From positions 1 to 24,557 of the forward strand of contig JAKQBU010000238.1 in NCBI GenBank assembly GCA_029573975.1: 24,557 nt of DNA. The letters run 5' to 3'. The position numbers and the translations under genes are program-made. Each line of letters begins with the position of its first letter. Positions within the stretch are counted from its first letter, which is position 1. The notes beneath the pieces are model-generated. The model did no database searches. It was not told the DNA's origin and worked only from the letters and a program-made list of their open reading frames with translations. Origin of the DNA: Planctomycetota bacterium (GTDB lineage Bacteria > Planctomycetota > Phycisphaerae > Sedimentisphaerales > SM23-30). Below, one piece after another: positions 18,516 through 24,557 of this stretch.

Positions 18516-19343
18516 TTACGAATCCGCGGCGGCCTCCATCTGTTGCCGCAGCCAGCCGGGCCGGTCGGTGGTAATGCCCTCGATGCCCAGCTTGTTCAGC
18601 CGGACGGCTTCCCCCGGGTCGTTAACCGTCCAGGCATAGAAACCCAGCCCGGCCGCCCGTAGCGATTCGGAAAACTCTTTCGTGATGCCCGCGAAATGGA
18701 GATTCAGCCCGTCCAGGCCATGTTCCCGGGCTTTCTGAATGAGTTCGGCGGAGTGGGGGATCGGCTGCTGTGTTTGCGGGTCCTTCTGGGTGCCCACCAG
18801 CCAATAGACAGGGATTTTCGGCATTTGCTCTTTGGCCGCCGCCATGGTATTTAAATCAAAACCGATAATGACGATCTGTGACTCCTTATGGCTGGCCTGG
18901 AAAATCCTTTGCAATTCCGGCAAAATTTCCTGGCCGCATTTAATCTCCACAAAAAGCAGGCCACGGGGTGGGATTGTTTCGATGAGTTCCTCCAGATAGG
19001 GAATCTTTTCTCCGGCGAATTCCGGCGATTTCCAGCTTCCGGCATCCAGCTTGCGCAGTTCGTCCGAGGGGGTTTCGCGGACGGGCAAGTCCGTGCCGGT
19101 CGTCCGTTTGGTGCTGCCGTCGTGCAGGACCATGATGCGGCCATCCCGGCTCAGATAGACATCGCACTCGACGGCGTCTGCTCCCTGCTGCCAGGCCAGG
19201 TTGGCCGCCGCCGCGGTGTTTTCGGGAGCATCATACGAAGCCCCGCGGTGGGCAATGATCCTGGTTTGACCCCGGCCCGTTATACACCCCGATACATTCC
19301 AAAACCACAGACTAAGAAAAACCAGCATGGCGATGTACTTCAT
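18516..19343 (-). CDS. Glycerophosphodiester phosphodiesterase family lipoprotein
   Basis: 275 residues. A hydrophobic leader ending in the lipobox-like VSGC predicts lipid attachment at Cys20. The GDPD TIM-barrel motifs follow: IIAHRGAS (catalytic His32, Arg33), PENT (Glu41), VECDVYLSRDG (Glu59, Asp61) and VLHD (His74). Later come FVEIK and the C-terminal GLGFYAWTVNDPGEAVRLNKLGIEGITTDRPGWL, typical of the UgpQ/GlpQ type. The enzyme hydrolyses glycerophosphodiesters to glycerol-3-phosphate and an alcohol, probably at the cell envelope. The start at 19343 gives a complete signal peptide; the ribosome site is weak (GAGG 11 nt upstream). It lies downstream of element A, whose A+T-rich end is the likely site of its promoter. 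Confidence 0.92.
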   Translation of the reverse strand: MKYIAMLVFLSLWFWNVSGCITGRGQTRIIAHRGASYDAPENTAAAANLAWQQGADAVECDVYLSRDGRIMVLHDGSTKRTTGTDLPVRETPSDELRKLDAGSWKSPEFAGEKIPYLEELIETIPPRGLLFVEIKCGQEILPELQRIFQASHKESQIVIIGFDLNTMAAAKEQMPKIPVYWLVGTQKDPQTQQPIPHSAELIQKAREHGLDGLNLHFAGITKEFSESLRAAGLGFYAWTVNDPGEAVRLNKLGIEGITTDRPGWLRQQMEAAADS

Positions 19344-19386
19344 ACCTATTTTTGCCTCGTGACAATACTATTCACTTTTACTCATG

Positions 19387-19704
19387 TTTTGCACTGCTTT
19401 TATAGCACTTTAACACGTTTTTCCATCACTTTCTTCATGTTTTGCTATACTTTGTTTAACATTTACCAACTCAACCTAACCGTCAAATCTTACCAAAATT
19501 CTTATCCATATTACCAAAAATCTTACCCAACCGTTATAACCGTTATAATCGCTACTTTATTATCGGACCATCACTTTCCACGTAAAATAAAGACTTACAG
19601 CAATTTCCTCAAATCAAAAATAAGCACTTACAGCAATTCCGCAAAACAAAAATTAAAGACTTATGGCAATTACCAGTCCCCAAAATTACGGACTTACAAG
19701 CGAC
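19387..19704 (+). repeat. A+T-rich intergenic element, copy A (with 33-nt periodic array)
   Basis: This element fills most of the 419-nt gap between the phosphodiesterase start and the rhomboid stop. It matches copy B in inverted orientation, ungapped: 19552-19599 is identical to the reverse complement of 24208-24255 (48 bp), and about 165 of 186 positions match over 19422-19607. It ends in four units with GACTTA (once CACTTA) at 19592, 19625, 19658 and 19691, exactly 33 nt apart, with CAATT and A-runs between. Its plus strand is G-poor: by hand count about 17 G and 61 C in 19381-19620. Shorter internal duplications are seen (TTACCAAAA... about 21 nt apart; AACCGTTATAACCGTTATAA). Confidence 0.8.
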
Positions 19705-19723
19705 CAACGGGAGCGTCGCCTTG
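19697..19723 (-). terminator. Candidate hairpin downstream of the rhomboid gene
   Basis: CAAGCGAC (19697-19704) pairs with GTCGCCTTG (19715-19723) with one bulged base and a 10-nt loop. On the minus strand it lies about 40 nt after the rhomboid stop and is followed by a moderately T-rich stretch of element A. It is not a classic intrinsic terminator, since the T-run is broken. Confidence 0.3.
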
Positions 19724-19748
19724 GTAAAATGCCCGCGGCGCGAGTGGT

Positions 19749-19762
19749 GCAGGCTTGCCTGC
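19749..19762. repeat. 14-nt palindrome directly abutting the rhomboid stop codon
   Basis: GCAGGCTTGCCTGC is a perfect inverted repeat immediately after the stop codon (minus-strand sense). It could form a small hairpin in the mRNA. A GCAGGC also occurs just after the rseP stop codon, at 24127-24132, but without its partner arm. Confidence 0.4.
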
Positions 19763-20587
19763 TTACATACGATTTCGTTTTTGTTCTTCCGTCGCCTGCT
19801 GGAGGATCTTTTTCTCTTTTCCGCTCAGGCTCTGAATCCCCTGTTCATGCACCTTGGCCAGGATCCGGTCCAGCTCATATTGCAGCATCTCCCTCTTCTT
19901 ACTCTTTTTCTGATAAGAGGTTGCACTCAATCGCGATAGCCATGCCTTTATATACGGCCTGCCTACCCACACAAATCCCGTCGCCATCCCCCCCAAGTGA
20001 CACAAATCCCCGCCCGCGTTGGCCATATTTGTCAAGACGGATAACATATACACCACGCATAGCAAAATCGCCGCAAGTCGAATTGGCACAGGGAATAATA
20101 TCAAAATGACCGTTACTTGCGGAAAGAGCACCGCACACGCCGCCAGCATTCCCAGAATCCCCCCCGATGCCCCAATGATATATTCACCGCTTAGCCAGCC
20201 AATCGAAGTAAAAACGACAAACAAAAGTCCACCCACCAAACCACATGTTAAATAAAAGGTTATGAATCGTTTCGCCCCCCAGCTTCGTTCCAGCAGCGGC
20301 CCCAGAAAATACAGCCCGATCATATTGAACAGCAAATGAAAGGGCGTTCCCGTGTCATGCAGAAACTGAAACGTAATCAGCCGCCATACCTGAAAAGGAT
20401 GATAAACCGTTGCAGCAAAAAGGGTTTCCAACTTCCCCCTGAAAGCCAGTTGCAGCAGAAAAATCACGCAATTCGCGATAAGCAGGTACTTTACCATCGG
20501 GCTGGGCCGGGGCAGTCCGAAGCCGCCCATTCTACCGCCGCCCATGCCATATGGTTCCTGATAATATTGCCGGTCCTGAAAACTCAC
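19763..20587 (-). CDS. Rhomboid family intramembrane serine protease
   Basis: 274 residues. I chose the GTG at 20587 over the TTG at 20593 because the AAAGGAA ribosome site lies 7 nt before the GTG but only 1 nt before the TTG. Six to seven hydrophobic segments span about residues 32-210. Rhomboid signatures are present: HLLFN (His84, Asn88), the GASGG catalytic motif (Ser141) and the catalytic His197 in CHLGG. It should cleave transmembrane helices of substrate proteins within the inner membrane. The glycine/methionine-rich N-terminus is followed by the core. A charged C-terminal tail (residues ~225-274, with ELDRILAKVHEQGIQSLS) resembles the tail domain seen on many planctomycete rhomboids. 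It is transcribed divergently from dxr. Confidence 0.93.
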   Translation of the reverse strand: MSFQDRQYYQEPYGMGGGRMGGFGLPRPSPMVKYLLIANCVIFLLQLAFRGKLETLFAATVYHPFQVWRLITFQFLHDTGTPFHLLFNMIGLYFLGPLLERSWGAKRFITFYLTCGLVGGLLFVVFTSIGWLSGEYIIGASGGILGMLAACAVLFPQVTVILILFPVPIRLAAILLCVVYMLSVLTNMANAGGDLCHLGGMATGFVWVGRPYIKAWLSRLSATSYQKKSKKREMLQYELDRILAKVHEQGIQSLSGKEKKILQQATEEQKRNRM

Positions 20588-20622
20588 GTGCAAGTTCCTT
20601 TCTTTTCGATTGTTACAAACCT

Positions 20623-20650
20623 ATCATATCGCCCCCATCGAATAAATCAA
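20623..20650 (-). promoter_or_regulatory. Candidate promoter of the rhomboid gene
   Basis: On the minus strand TTGATT (20650-20645) and TATGAT (20628-20623) are separated by 16 nt. The start codon is about 35 nt downstream. The -10 matches consensus at five of six positions. Confidence 0.45.
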
Positions 20651-20710
20651 GCAAATGCCGGAGAGCGTTTCCTGTTTTACGGCAGTCATTTACATTCGGT
20701 TCGATTTTTC

Positions 20711-20738
20711 TTGTAATCACCTCCGTTCTGACTAGACT
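20711..20738 (+). promoter_or_regulatory. Candidate dxr promoter implying a leaderless mRNA
   Basis: TTGTAA (20711-20716) and TAGACT (20733-20738) are 16 nt apart. The -10-like hexamer ends 7 nt before the ATG at 20746, so transcription could start at or beside the start codon. No Shine-Dalgarno sequence precedes the ATG. Each hexamer matches consensus at only four of six positions. Confidence 0.3.
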
Positions 20739-20745
20739 TATCTCT

Positions 20746-21924
20746 ATGCGGCAAAAGAAAAAACGGATAGTGCTGCTGGGTTCGACCGGCTCCATCGGCC
20801 TGAACAGCCTGGCAGTTATAGATTCCCTGCAAGATTCGTATGAATTAATCGCGGTCAGTGCCCATTGCAAATGGCAGGTGCTGGCGGAGCAGGCCCGTAA
20901 GTACCGTTTAAATAAGGTGGTAATAACCGATCCCCTGTATCTGGAGCCGCTGCAAAAGGGCTTGGCGGATACTCCAACCGAGGTGCTGGGGGGGCCGGAA
21001 TATCTGGTGGAACTGGCGACGGACGAACGCTGCGATATTTTGATTGTCAGTATTGTGGGAGCTGCCGGTCTGCCAGCCGTAGTAGCAGCCGTCAAGGCGG
21101 GAAAAACCGTGGCCATCGCCAACAAGGAATCGCTGGTGGTGGCCGGCTGTCTGTTAATGCCGATGGCGCAAGAGTATAACGCCACCATCCTGCCGATTGA
21201 CAGCGAACATTCCGCCATCCTACAGGCGATGCATTCCGGCCGGCGGGAAGAGGTGGAAAAAGTCATAATTACCTGTTCCGGCGGACCGTTCCGTCAATGG
21301 ACCGCCGAACAGCTTTCCGGTGCGACGGTGGCCCAGGCCCTGCGGCATCCGACCTGGAATATGGGTCCGAAAATCACCATTGACTCTGCCACATTGATGA
21401 ATAAAGCCCTGGAAATCATTGAAGCCCGCTGGCTTTTCGGACTGGAACCGGAACAAATTGAAGTACTCATCCATCCGGAGTCGATAATTCATTCATTGGT
21501 AGAGTTTTGCGATGGTTCGGTGATAGCCCAGCTATCCAATCCCGACATGAAACTGCCGATTCAGTATGCCCTGACCTACCCGCACCGGCTGCCTTGCACT
21601 ACCCGGCGGCTTAAACTCAGTGAAATGGGTAAGTTAACGTTTGAACCGCCGGACAGGGACCGTTTTCCCGCCTTGCGGCTGGGGTTCGAGGTGGCGCGCC
21701 AGGGCGGTACGGCTGGGGCCGTGCTCAATGCCGCCAATGAAGCGGCGGTTGCGGCGTTCCAGGCCGGTAAAATTGGTTTTCATCAGATAGCCGAACTTAC
21801 CGAGCATTGTCTGCGTAGTCATAAGTGGATAAAAAATCCGAGTTTGGATCAACTGCTGGCCGCGGATCGCTGGGCCAGAGAAATGGTTGCCAGCCCCGAA
21901 AAAACGGGGATTAAAGTTTCGTAA
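20746..21924 (+). CDS. dxr: 1-deoxy-D-xylulose 5-phosphate reductoisomerase
   Basis: 392 residues, the normal length. It converts DXP to 2-C-methyl-D-erythritol 4-phosphate with NADPH, the committing step of the MEP isoprenoid pathway, in the cytoplasm. Visible: NADPH-binding GSTGSIG (residues 12-18); ANKESLV (125-131); metal ligands Asp152 and Glu154 in IDSEHSAILQ; SGGPF (178-182); HPTWNMG (His201); and DSATLMNKALE with Asn219, Lys220 and Glu223; then HPESIIHS. The ATG at 20746 gives the usual short basic N-terminus; the upstream extension to 20551 is not family-like and overlaps the rhomboid gene. No Shine-Dalgarno is present. rseP follows 41 nt downstream, a gene order common in bacteria. 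Confidence 0.97.
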   Translation: MRQKKKRIVLLGSTGSIGLNSLAVIDSLQDSYELIAVSAHCKWQVLAEQARKYRLNKVVITDPLYLEPLQKGLADTPTEVLGGPEYLVELATDERCDILIVSIVGAAGLPAVVAAVKAGKTVAIANKESLVVAGCLLMPMAQEYNATILPIDSEHSAILQAMHSGRREEVEKVIITCSGGPFRQWTAEQLSGATVAQALRHPTWNMGPKITIDSATLMNKALEIIEARWLFGLEPEQIEVLIHPESIIHSLVEFCDGSVIAQLSNPDMKLPIQYALTYPHRLPCTTRRLKLSEMGKLTFEPPDRDRFPALRLGFEVARQGGTAGAVLNAANEAAVAAFQAGKIGFHQIAELTEHCLRSHKWIKNPSLDQLLAADRWAREMVASPEKTGIKVS

Positions 21925-21940
21925 TTGCTTGTTTTATAAT
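21911..21940 (+). promoter_or_regulatory. Candidate promoter for rseP
   Basis: A perfect TATAAT at 21935-21940 lies in the dxr-rseP gap, with a poor -35 (TTAAAG at 21911-21916, 18 nt upstream, inside the end of dxr). The predicted leader is about 20 nt and contains GAGGT 4 nt before the ATG. rseP may have its own promoter as well as read-through from dxr. Confidence 0.35.
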
Positions 21941-21965
21941 TTAGTAAAAAGATTTTGAGGTATCT

Positions 21966-24125
21966 ATGTCGGATCAGACAAACGTTCCCGTGGAAAAGAA
22001 AGAATCAAATAGATTTTCCCAGGTATTGATGCTGGCGATTTTAGCGGGTGGCGGCATATATTTGATGGGGCATCTGGACAAAGTTTGGAATATAATTCTG
22101 GTATTAGCCGGCTTCGGGGCGGTGGTTTTTGTGCATGAGTTGGGCCATTTTATTGCGGCCAAATCCGTGGGAATCAAGGTGGAAGGCTTTGCCCTGGGTT
22201 TCGGCCCAACCATCGTAAGTTTTCAAACGGTGCAAGGGGGATTTCAGATTCGCATACTCCCCGATTTGTTTCACGGGGAAGATGGAAAAAGTCAATGTAA
22301 CCTAACCATACCAACGAAATCCACGCAGGAAGCGGAAACGGAATATAAGATAAATCTTGTGCCGCTCGGCGGTTATGTCAAGATGCTGGGGCAGGAGGAT
22401 GCCGGTCCCGACAAACCCAGCGACGATCCGCGGGCCTTCGGCAATAAGAAGATATGGCAGCGAGCGATTGTGGTATCCGCAGGTGTCATTATGAATATCA
22501 TTTGCGGAATCCTGGTGTTTATGATTGTTTTTTCGCATGGTGTGGATTTGGAGCCGGCGGTGATCGGTGACGTGGTAAAAGATACGCCGGCCGCCGAGGC
22601 CGGATTGAAACCGGGGGACGAAGTGATAGAGATTAACGGTTCGACAAAGCTGGTGTTTACGGATATCAAGCTGGCCAGCGCCCTTGCGGATAAAGGGCAG
22701 GGGGTGGAGATGAAGGTGAAACATACGGATGGGACAATTGAGGATTATACCATTGTTCCTAAGATGGATGAACTGATTGGGATCCAGGAATTTGGTATTC
22801 TACCGCCTCAATCCCTGACAATTGGTAATGTGCGGGAAGCCGAAATCATCGAACAATTACTGCAAATAGGCCTTCTGGCAGGGGATACGATTACCGCGGT
22901 GAACGGCCGGGAGATATCGCGTGCTGATCAGCTTCATGACTATTTATATCCGGAATCGCTGCTACAGACGCCGGCGAATTTGAAGATTACCGTATCGAGG
23001 AAATCGGATGCCGGGCAAACCCAACACGATATTGAAATTCCCTTCCTGCTGATGGGGCTGGGCGACCGGCAGACCCGGGGGCAGATTTTGGGGATGAAAC
23101 CGCGTTTGAAGGTCGAAAAGGTAACGGAAAAAAGTGCTCAGGCAGCCGGTTTACAGGCAGGAGATATTATCCTGGAAATCGGGTCAATTCTAAATCCAAC
23201 ACTGGAAGATATTTATAAAGTTTGTGAAAGTAATATAGGAAATTCTGTAGGTATGGTGGTTAGCCGCCAAACAGAGGGTGAATGGATTGAGAAGACATTG
23301 GAGGTAACTCCCTACCGCCGCAGTCCGGTTTCCTGGATCGATCGGCTCTTCCGGGGTGCGAAAGGGGATCCGATGATCGGATTTATGGCCGGATTTGATA
23401 TGGAACATCCTGTTATTGCAGAAGTTAGCAAGGAGTTCCCAGCCGCAGAAGACCAACTGGCCATGCCGCGTGGTGCTCGGATAGTTAGTATAGAGGATGT
23501 TCCGGTGGCAAGCTGGCAGGAGATTATTCGGGAACTTATCCGCCATTCCGGCGAAACAGCAGCTATTGGATATCAGGTAGGGGATCAGCCGGCTGTGAAT
23601 ATTGTAAACGTGAAGGTGCCGCAGGAGGAGCCTGAGAAGTGGATTCAATATGCGTATCTTCCTGACTTTAAAGGTTTGGCAGCACTGCCTTTAAAGACAC
23701 TGCTGCGGCAATTCAAGGGGGATAGCTGGGCGGAGAGTATGGAGTTGGGGCTGAACCGGACCTATGATTTTGTCGCCCAGACGTACCTGATGATCAAAGG
23801 GATGTTCCAGGGGACGATGTCGGTCAAGGCGGCTAGCGGGCCGGTAGGGATTTTAAGTGCCAGTTATACGATCGTGCAGGAGAGGCCGACGAGTTATTAT
23901 TTTTATTTTCTGGCGATCATCAGTGTCTGCGTAGCGGTGTTTAACTTCTTACCATTGCCGGTTTTAGATGGCGGGCTGATGGTGTTCCTGCTGATCGAGA
24001 AAATCAAAGGCTCACCGATATCCGTGCGAACGCAGGCAATCGCCACGTATGCGGGACTGGCATTGATTTTGGGACTGGTGCTGTGGGTTACGGTTTACGA
24101 TATTGGGAAGATTATTGGTATTTAA
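21966..24125 (+). CDS. rseP: RIP metalloprotease RseP (site-2 protease) with four PDZ-like domains
   Basis: 719 residues against about 450 in E. coli. It is an inner-membrane zinc protease that cleaves transmembrane segments, classically of anti-sigma factors. The active site is HELGH at residues 57-61 (His57, Glu58, His61), and the third ligand lies in LPVLDGG (Asp668). Membrane segments lie near residues 18-35, 42-65, 165-190, 645-665 and 692-712. Between the second and third sets are four PDZ-like regions: about 197-268 (AAEAGLKPGDEVIEINGS), 280-350 (LLAGDTITAVNGREIS), 380-450 (AQAAGLQAGDIILEIGS) and a weaker one at 470-552. SGPVGILS (624-631) is another family motif. The extra PDZ regions account for the length. 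GAGGT precedes the ATG by 4 nt. It follows dxr in the same direction. Confidence 0.95.
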   Translation: MSDQTNVPVEKKESNRFSQVLMLAILAGGGIYLMGHLDKVWNIILVLAGFGAVVFVHELGHFIAAKSVGIKVEGFALGFGPTIVSFQTVQGGFQIRILPDLFHGEDGKSQCNLTIPTKSTQEAETEYKINLVPLGGYVKMLGQEDAGPDKPSDDPRAFGNKKIWQRAIVVSAGVIMNIICGILVFMIVFSHGVDLEPAVIGDVVKDTPAAEAGLKPGDEVIEINGSTKLVFTDIKLASALADKGQGVEMKVKHTDGTIEDYTIVPKMDELIGIQEFGILPPQSLTIGNVREAEIIEQLLQIGLLAGDTITAVNGREISRADQLHDYLYPESLLQTPANLKITVSRKSDAGQTQHDIEIPFLLMGLGDRQTRGQILGMKPRLKVEKVTEKSAQAAGLQAGDIILEIGSILNPTLEDIYKVCESNIGNSVGMVVSRQTEGEWIEKTLEVTPYRRSPVSWIDRLFRGAKGDPMIGFMAGFDMEHPVIAEVSKEFPAAEDQLAMPRGARIVSIEDVPVASWQEIIRELIRHSGETAAIGYQVGDQPAVNIVNVKVPQEEPEKWIQYAYLPDFKGLAALPLKTLLRQFKGDSWAESMELGLNRTYDFVAQTYLMIKGMFQGTMSVKAASGPVGILSASYTIVQERPTSYYFYFLAIISVCVAVFNFLPLPVLDGGLMVFLLIEKIKGSPISVRTQAIATYAGLALILGLVLWVTVYDIGKIIGI

Positions 24126-24136
24126 TGCAGGCGGTT

Positions 24137-24420
24137 TCGATTGTAAGTCGTTATTTTTGAGTTTTAAAAATTGCTATAAGTCTTTATTTTTGGGGACGGG
24201 AAAATGATGTAAGTCTTTATTTTACGTGGAAAGTGATGGTCCGATAATAAAGTAGGGATTCTAACGGTTTTAACGATTGGGTAAGATTTTTGGCAAGATG
24301 GGCAAGAATTTTGGTAATTTGTAACGGTTAGGTTAAGTTGGTAAATGTTGAACAAAGTATAGTAAAAGACGAAGAAAGTGATATAAAACATGGGTAAAAC
24401 ACGAAGAAAGTAGTATAAAA
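24137..24420 (-). repeat. A+T-rich intergenic element, copy B (with 33-nt periodic array)
   Basis: This is the inverted partner of copy A, beginning about 12 nt after the rseP stop codon. On the minus strand GACTTA starts at 24215, 24182 and 24149, exactly 33 nt apart (three units, one fewer than A). Both arrays finish with GACTTACAA followed by G/T and CGA. At the far end a 32-nt tandem repeat is visible on the plus strand (CGAAGAAAGT at 24370 and 24402, each followed by TATAAAACA). The remaining 432-nt stretch to the right edge holds no clear gene. Confidence 0.8.
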
Positions 24421-24503
24421 CACAATAGTGTTCGGCACATGATTTGCTCTTTTCCAATCTCAGCAAGAATTTCGGCATCCAGGGAGATTTCGGGAAAGGA
24501 CAT
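24333..24503 (-). pseudogene. Small open frame entering element B, possibly truncated gene
   Basis: 56 codons. The first ~22 (MSFPEISLDAEILAEIGKEQ and two more) have a protein-like composition. The rest is a translation of the element and is hydrophobic. No ribosome site precedes the ATG. It may be a gene cut by the element or simply chance. I do not recognise a family. Confidence 0.15.
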
Positions 24504-24517
24504 AACGGGAGTTCTGA

Positions 24518-24557
24518 TTATTTCGGCGCAGCATTTACGGCCGCCTCGGGGAAGGCG
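24518..24557 (-). CDS. Possible C-terminal tail of a minus-strand gene continuing beyond the window
   Basis: The frame is open from the right edge and reads AFPEAAVNAAPK then stop at 24518-24520. Codons look like those of neighbouring genes. Twelve residues are too few for identification, so this could be chance. The opposite strand is also open here. Confidence 0.2.
   Translation of the reverse strand, partial: AFPEAAVNAAPK

Noticed and set aside
18497..18519. Bidirectional terminator between gspK and the phosphodiesterase gene
   Set aside because: GTAAC/GTTAC can form only a 5-bp stem with a 9-nt loop and no T-run on either strand.
19592..19704. CRISPR-like array
   Set aside because: The conserved part is only about 6-14 nt, the filler is also partly conserved, there are only three to four units, and no cas gene is present.
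18888..19727. Plus-strand open frame covering the phosphodiesterase gene and element A
   Set aside because: Its first half is antisense to a well-supported lipoprotein gene and its second half is the repeat element, whose differences from copy B cluster at second codon positions.
20591..20593. TTG start for the rhomboid gene
   Set aside because: The AAAGGAA site is only 1 nt away from it but ideally spaced for the GTG at 20587.
20551..20745. N-terminal extension of dxr to an upstream ATG
   Set aside because: The extra 65 residues are unlike the family, overlap the divergent rhomboid gene and contain the promoter region.
24164..24478. Minus-strand open frame of about 104 codons with similarity to the translation of element A
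   Set aside because: The similarity is explained by the DNA repeat; there is no ribosome site and the substitution pattern is not that of coding DNA.

Overview
The window looks like a chromosomal segment of a Planctomycetota bacterium, most likely of the Phycisphaerae/Sedimentisphaerales type. This is an inference from gene content and no ribosomal gene is present to confirm it. The clues are a giant, cysteine-free beta-strand-repeat protein, a compact gspFGHIJK pseudopilin set with a calcium-loop insert in GspK, a rhomboid protease with a charged C-terminal tail, and an enlarged RseP with four PDZ-like domains. Genes are G+C-rich on their coding strand, whereas two intergenic stretches are strikingly A+T-rich.

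Layout: (1) 2-10213, the 3' part of a giant gene running in from the left edge. It encodes parallel beta-helix-like repeats, a tandemly duplicated module, pre-peptidase-like domains and a terminal metzincin-type zinc protease domain. (2) 10267-13583, a two-helix membrane protein with a long helical/TPR-like tail, then an exported HEAT-repeat protein with an embedded degenerate receiver-like domain, the latter behind a good sigma70-type promoter. (3) 13759-18496, a type II secretion operon gspF-G-H-I-J-K (inner-membrane platform protein plus five pseudopilins). The ATPase, secretin and GspC/L/M genes are not in the window. (4) 18516-19343, a lipoprotein glycerophosphodiester phosphodiesterase on the minus strand, convergent with gspK. 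(5) 19763-20587 rhomboid protease (minus), divergent from 20746-21924 dxr (MEP isoprenoid pathway) and 21966-24125 rseP (site-2 protease).

The most unusual structure is a pair of related A+T-rich intergenic elements, A (about 19387-19704) and B (about 24137-24420), in inverted orientation. Each lies just downstream of the stop codon of a membrane-protease gene (rhomboid, rseP) and in the same orientation relative to that gene. They share a 48-bp perfect match and about 89% identity over 186 nt without gaps. Each has an array of GACTTA-containing units with an exact 33-nt period (four in A, three in B). Both copies can be translated, but most differences fall at second codon positions, so I read the element as non-coding. 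It is the best candidate here for an undescribed system.

How the parts may work together (inference): the giant protein, like the exported HEAT protein, is built for the cell exterior, and the neighbouring type II secretion genes could serve export of such proteins. The dxr/rseP pair follows a gene order common in bacteria and is housekeeping in nature.
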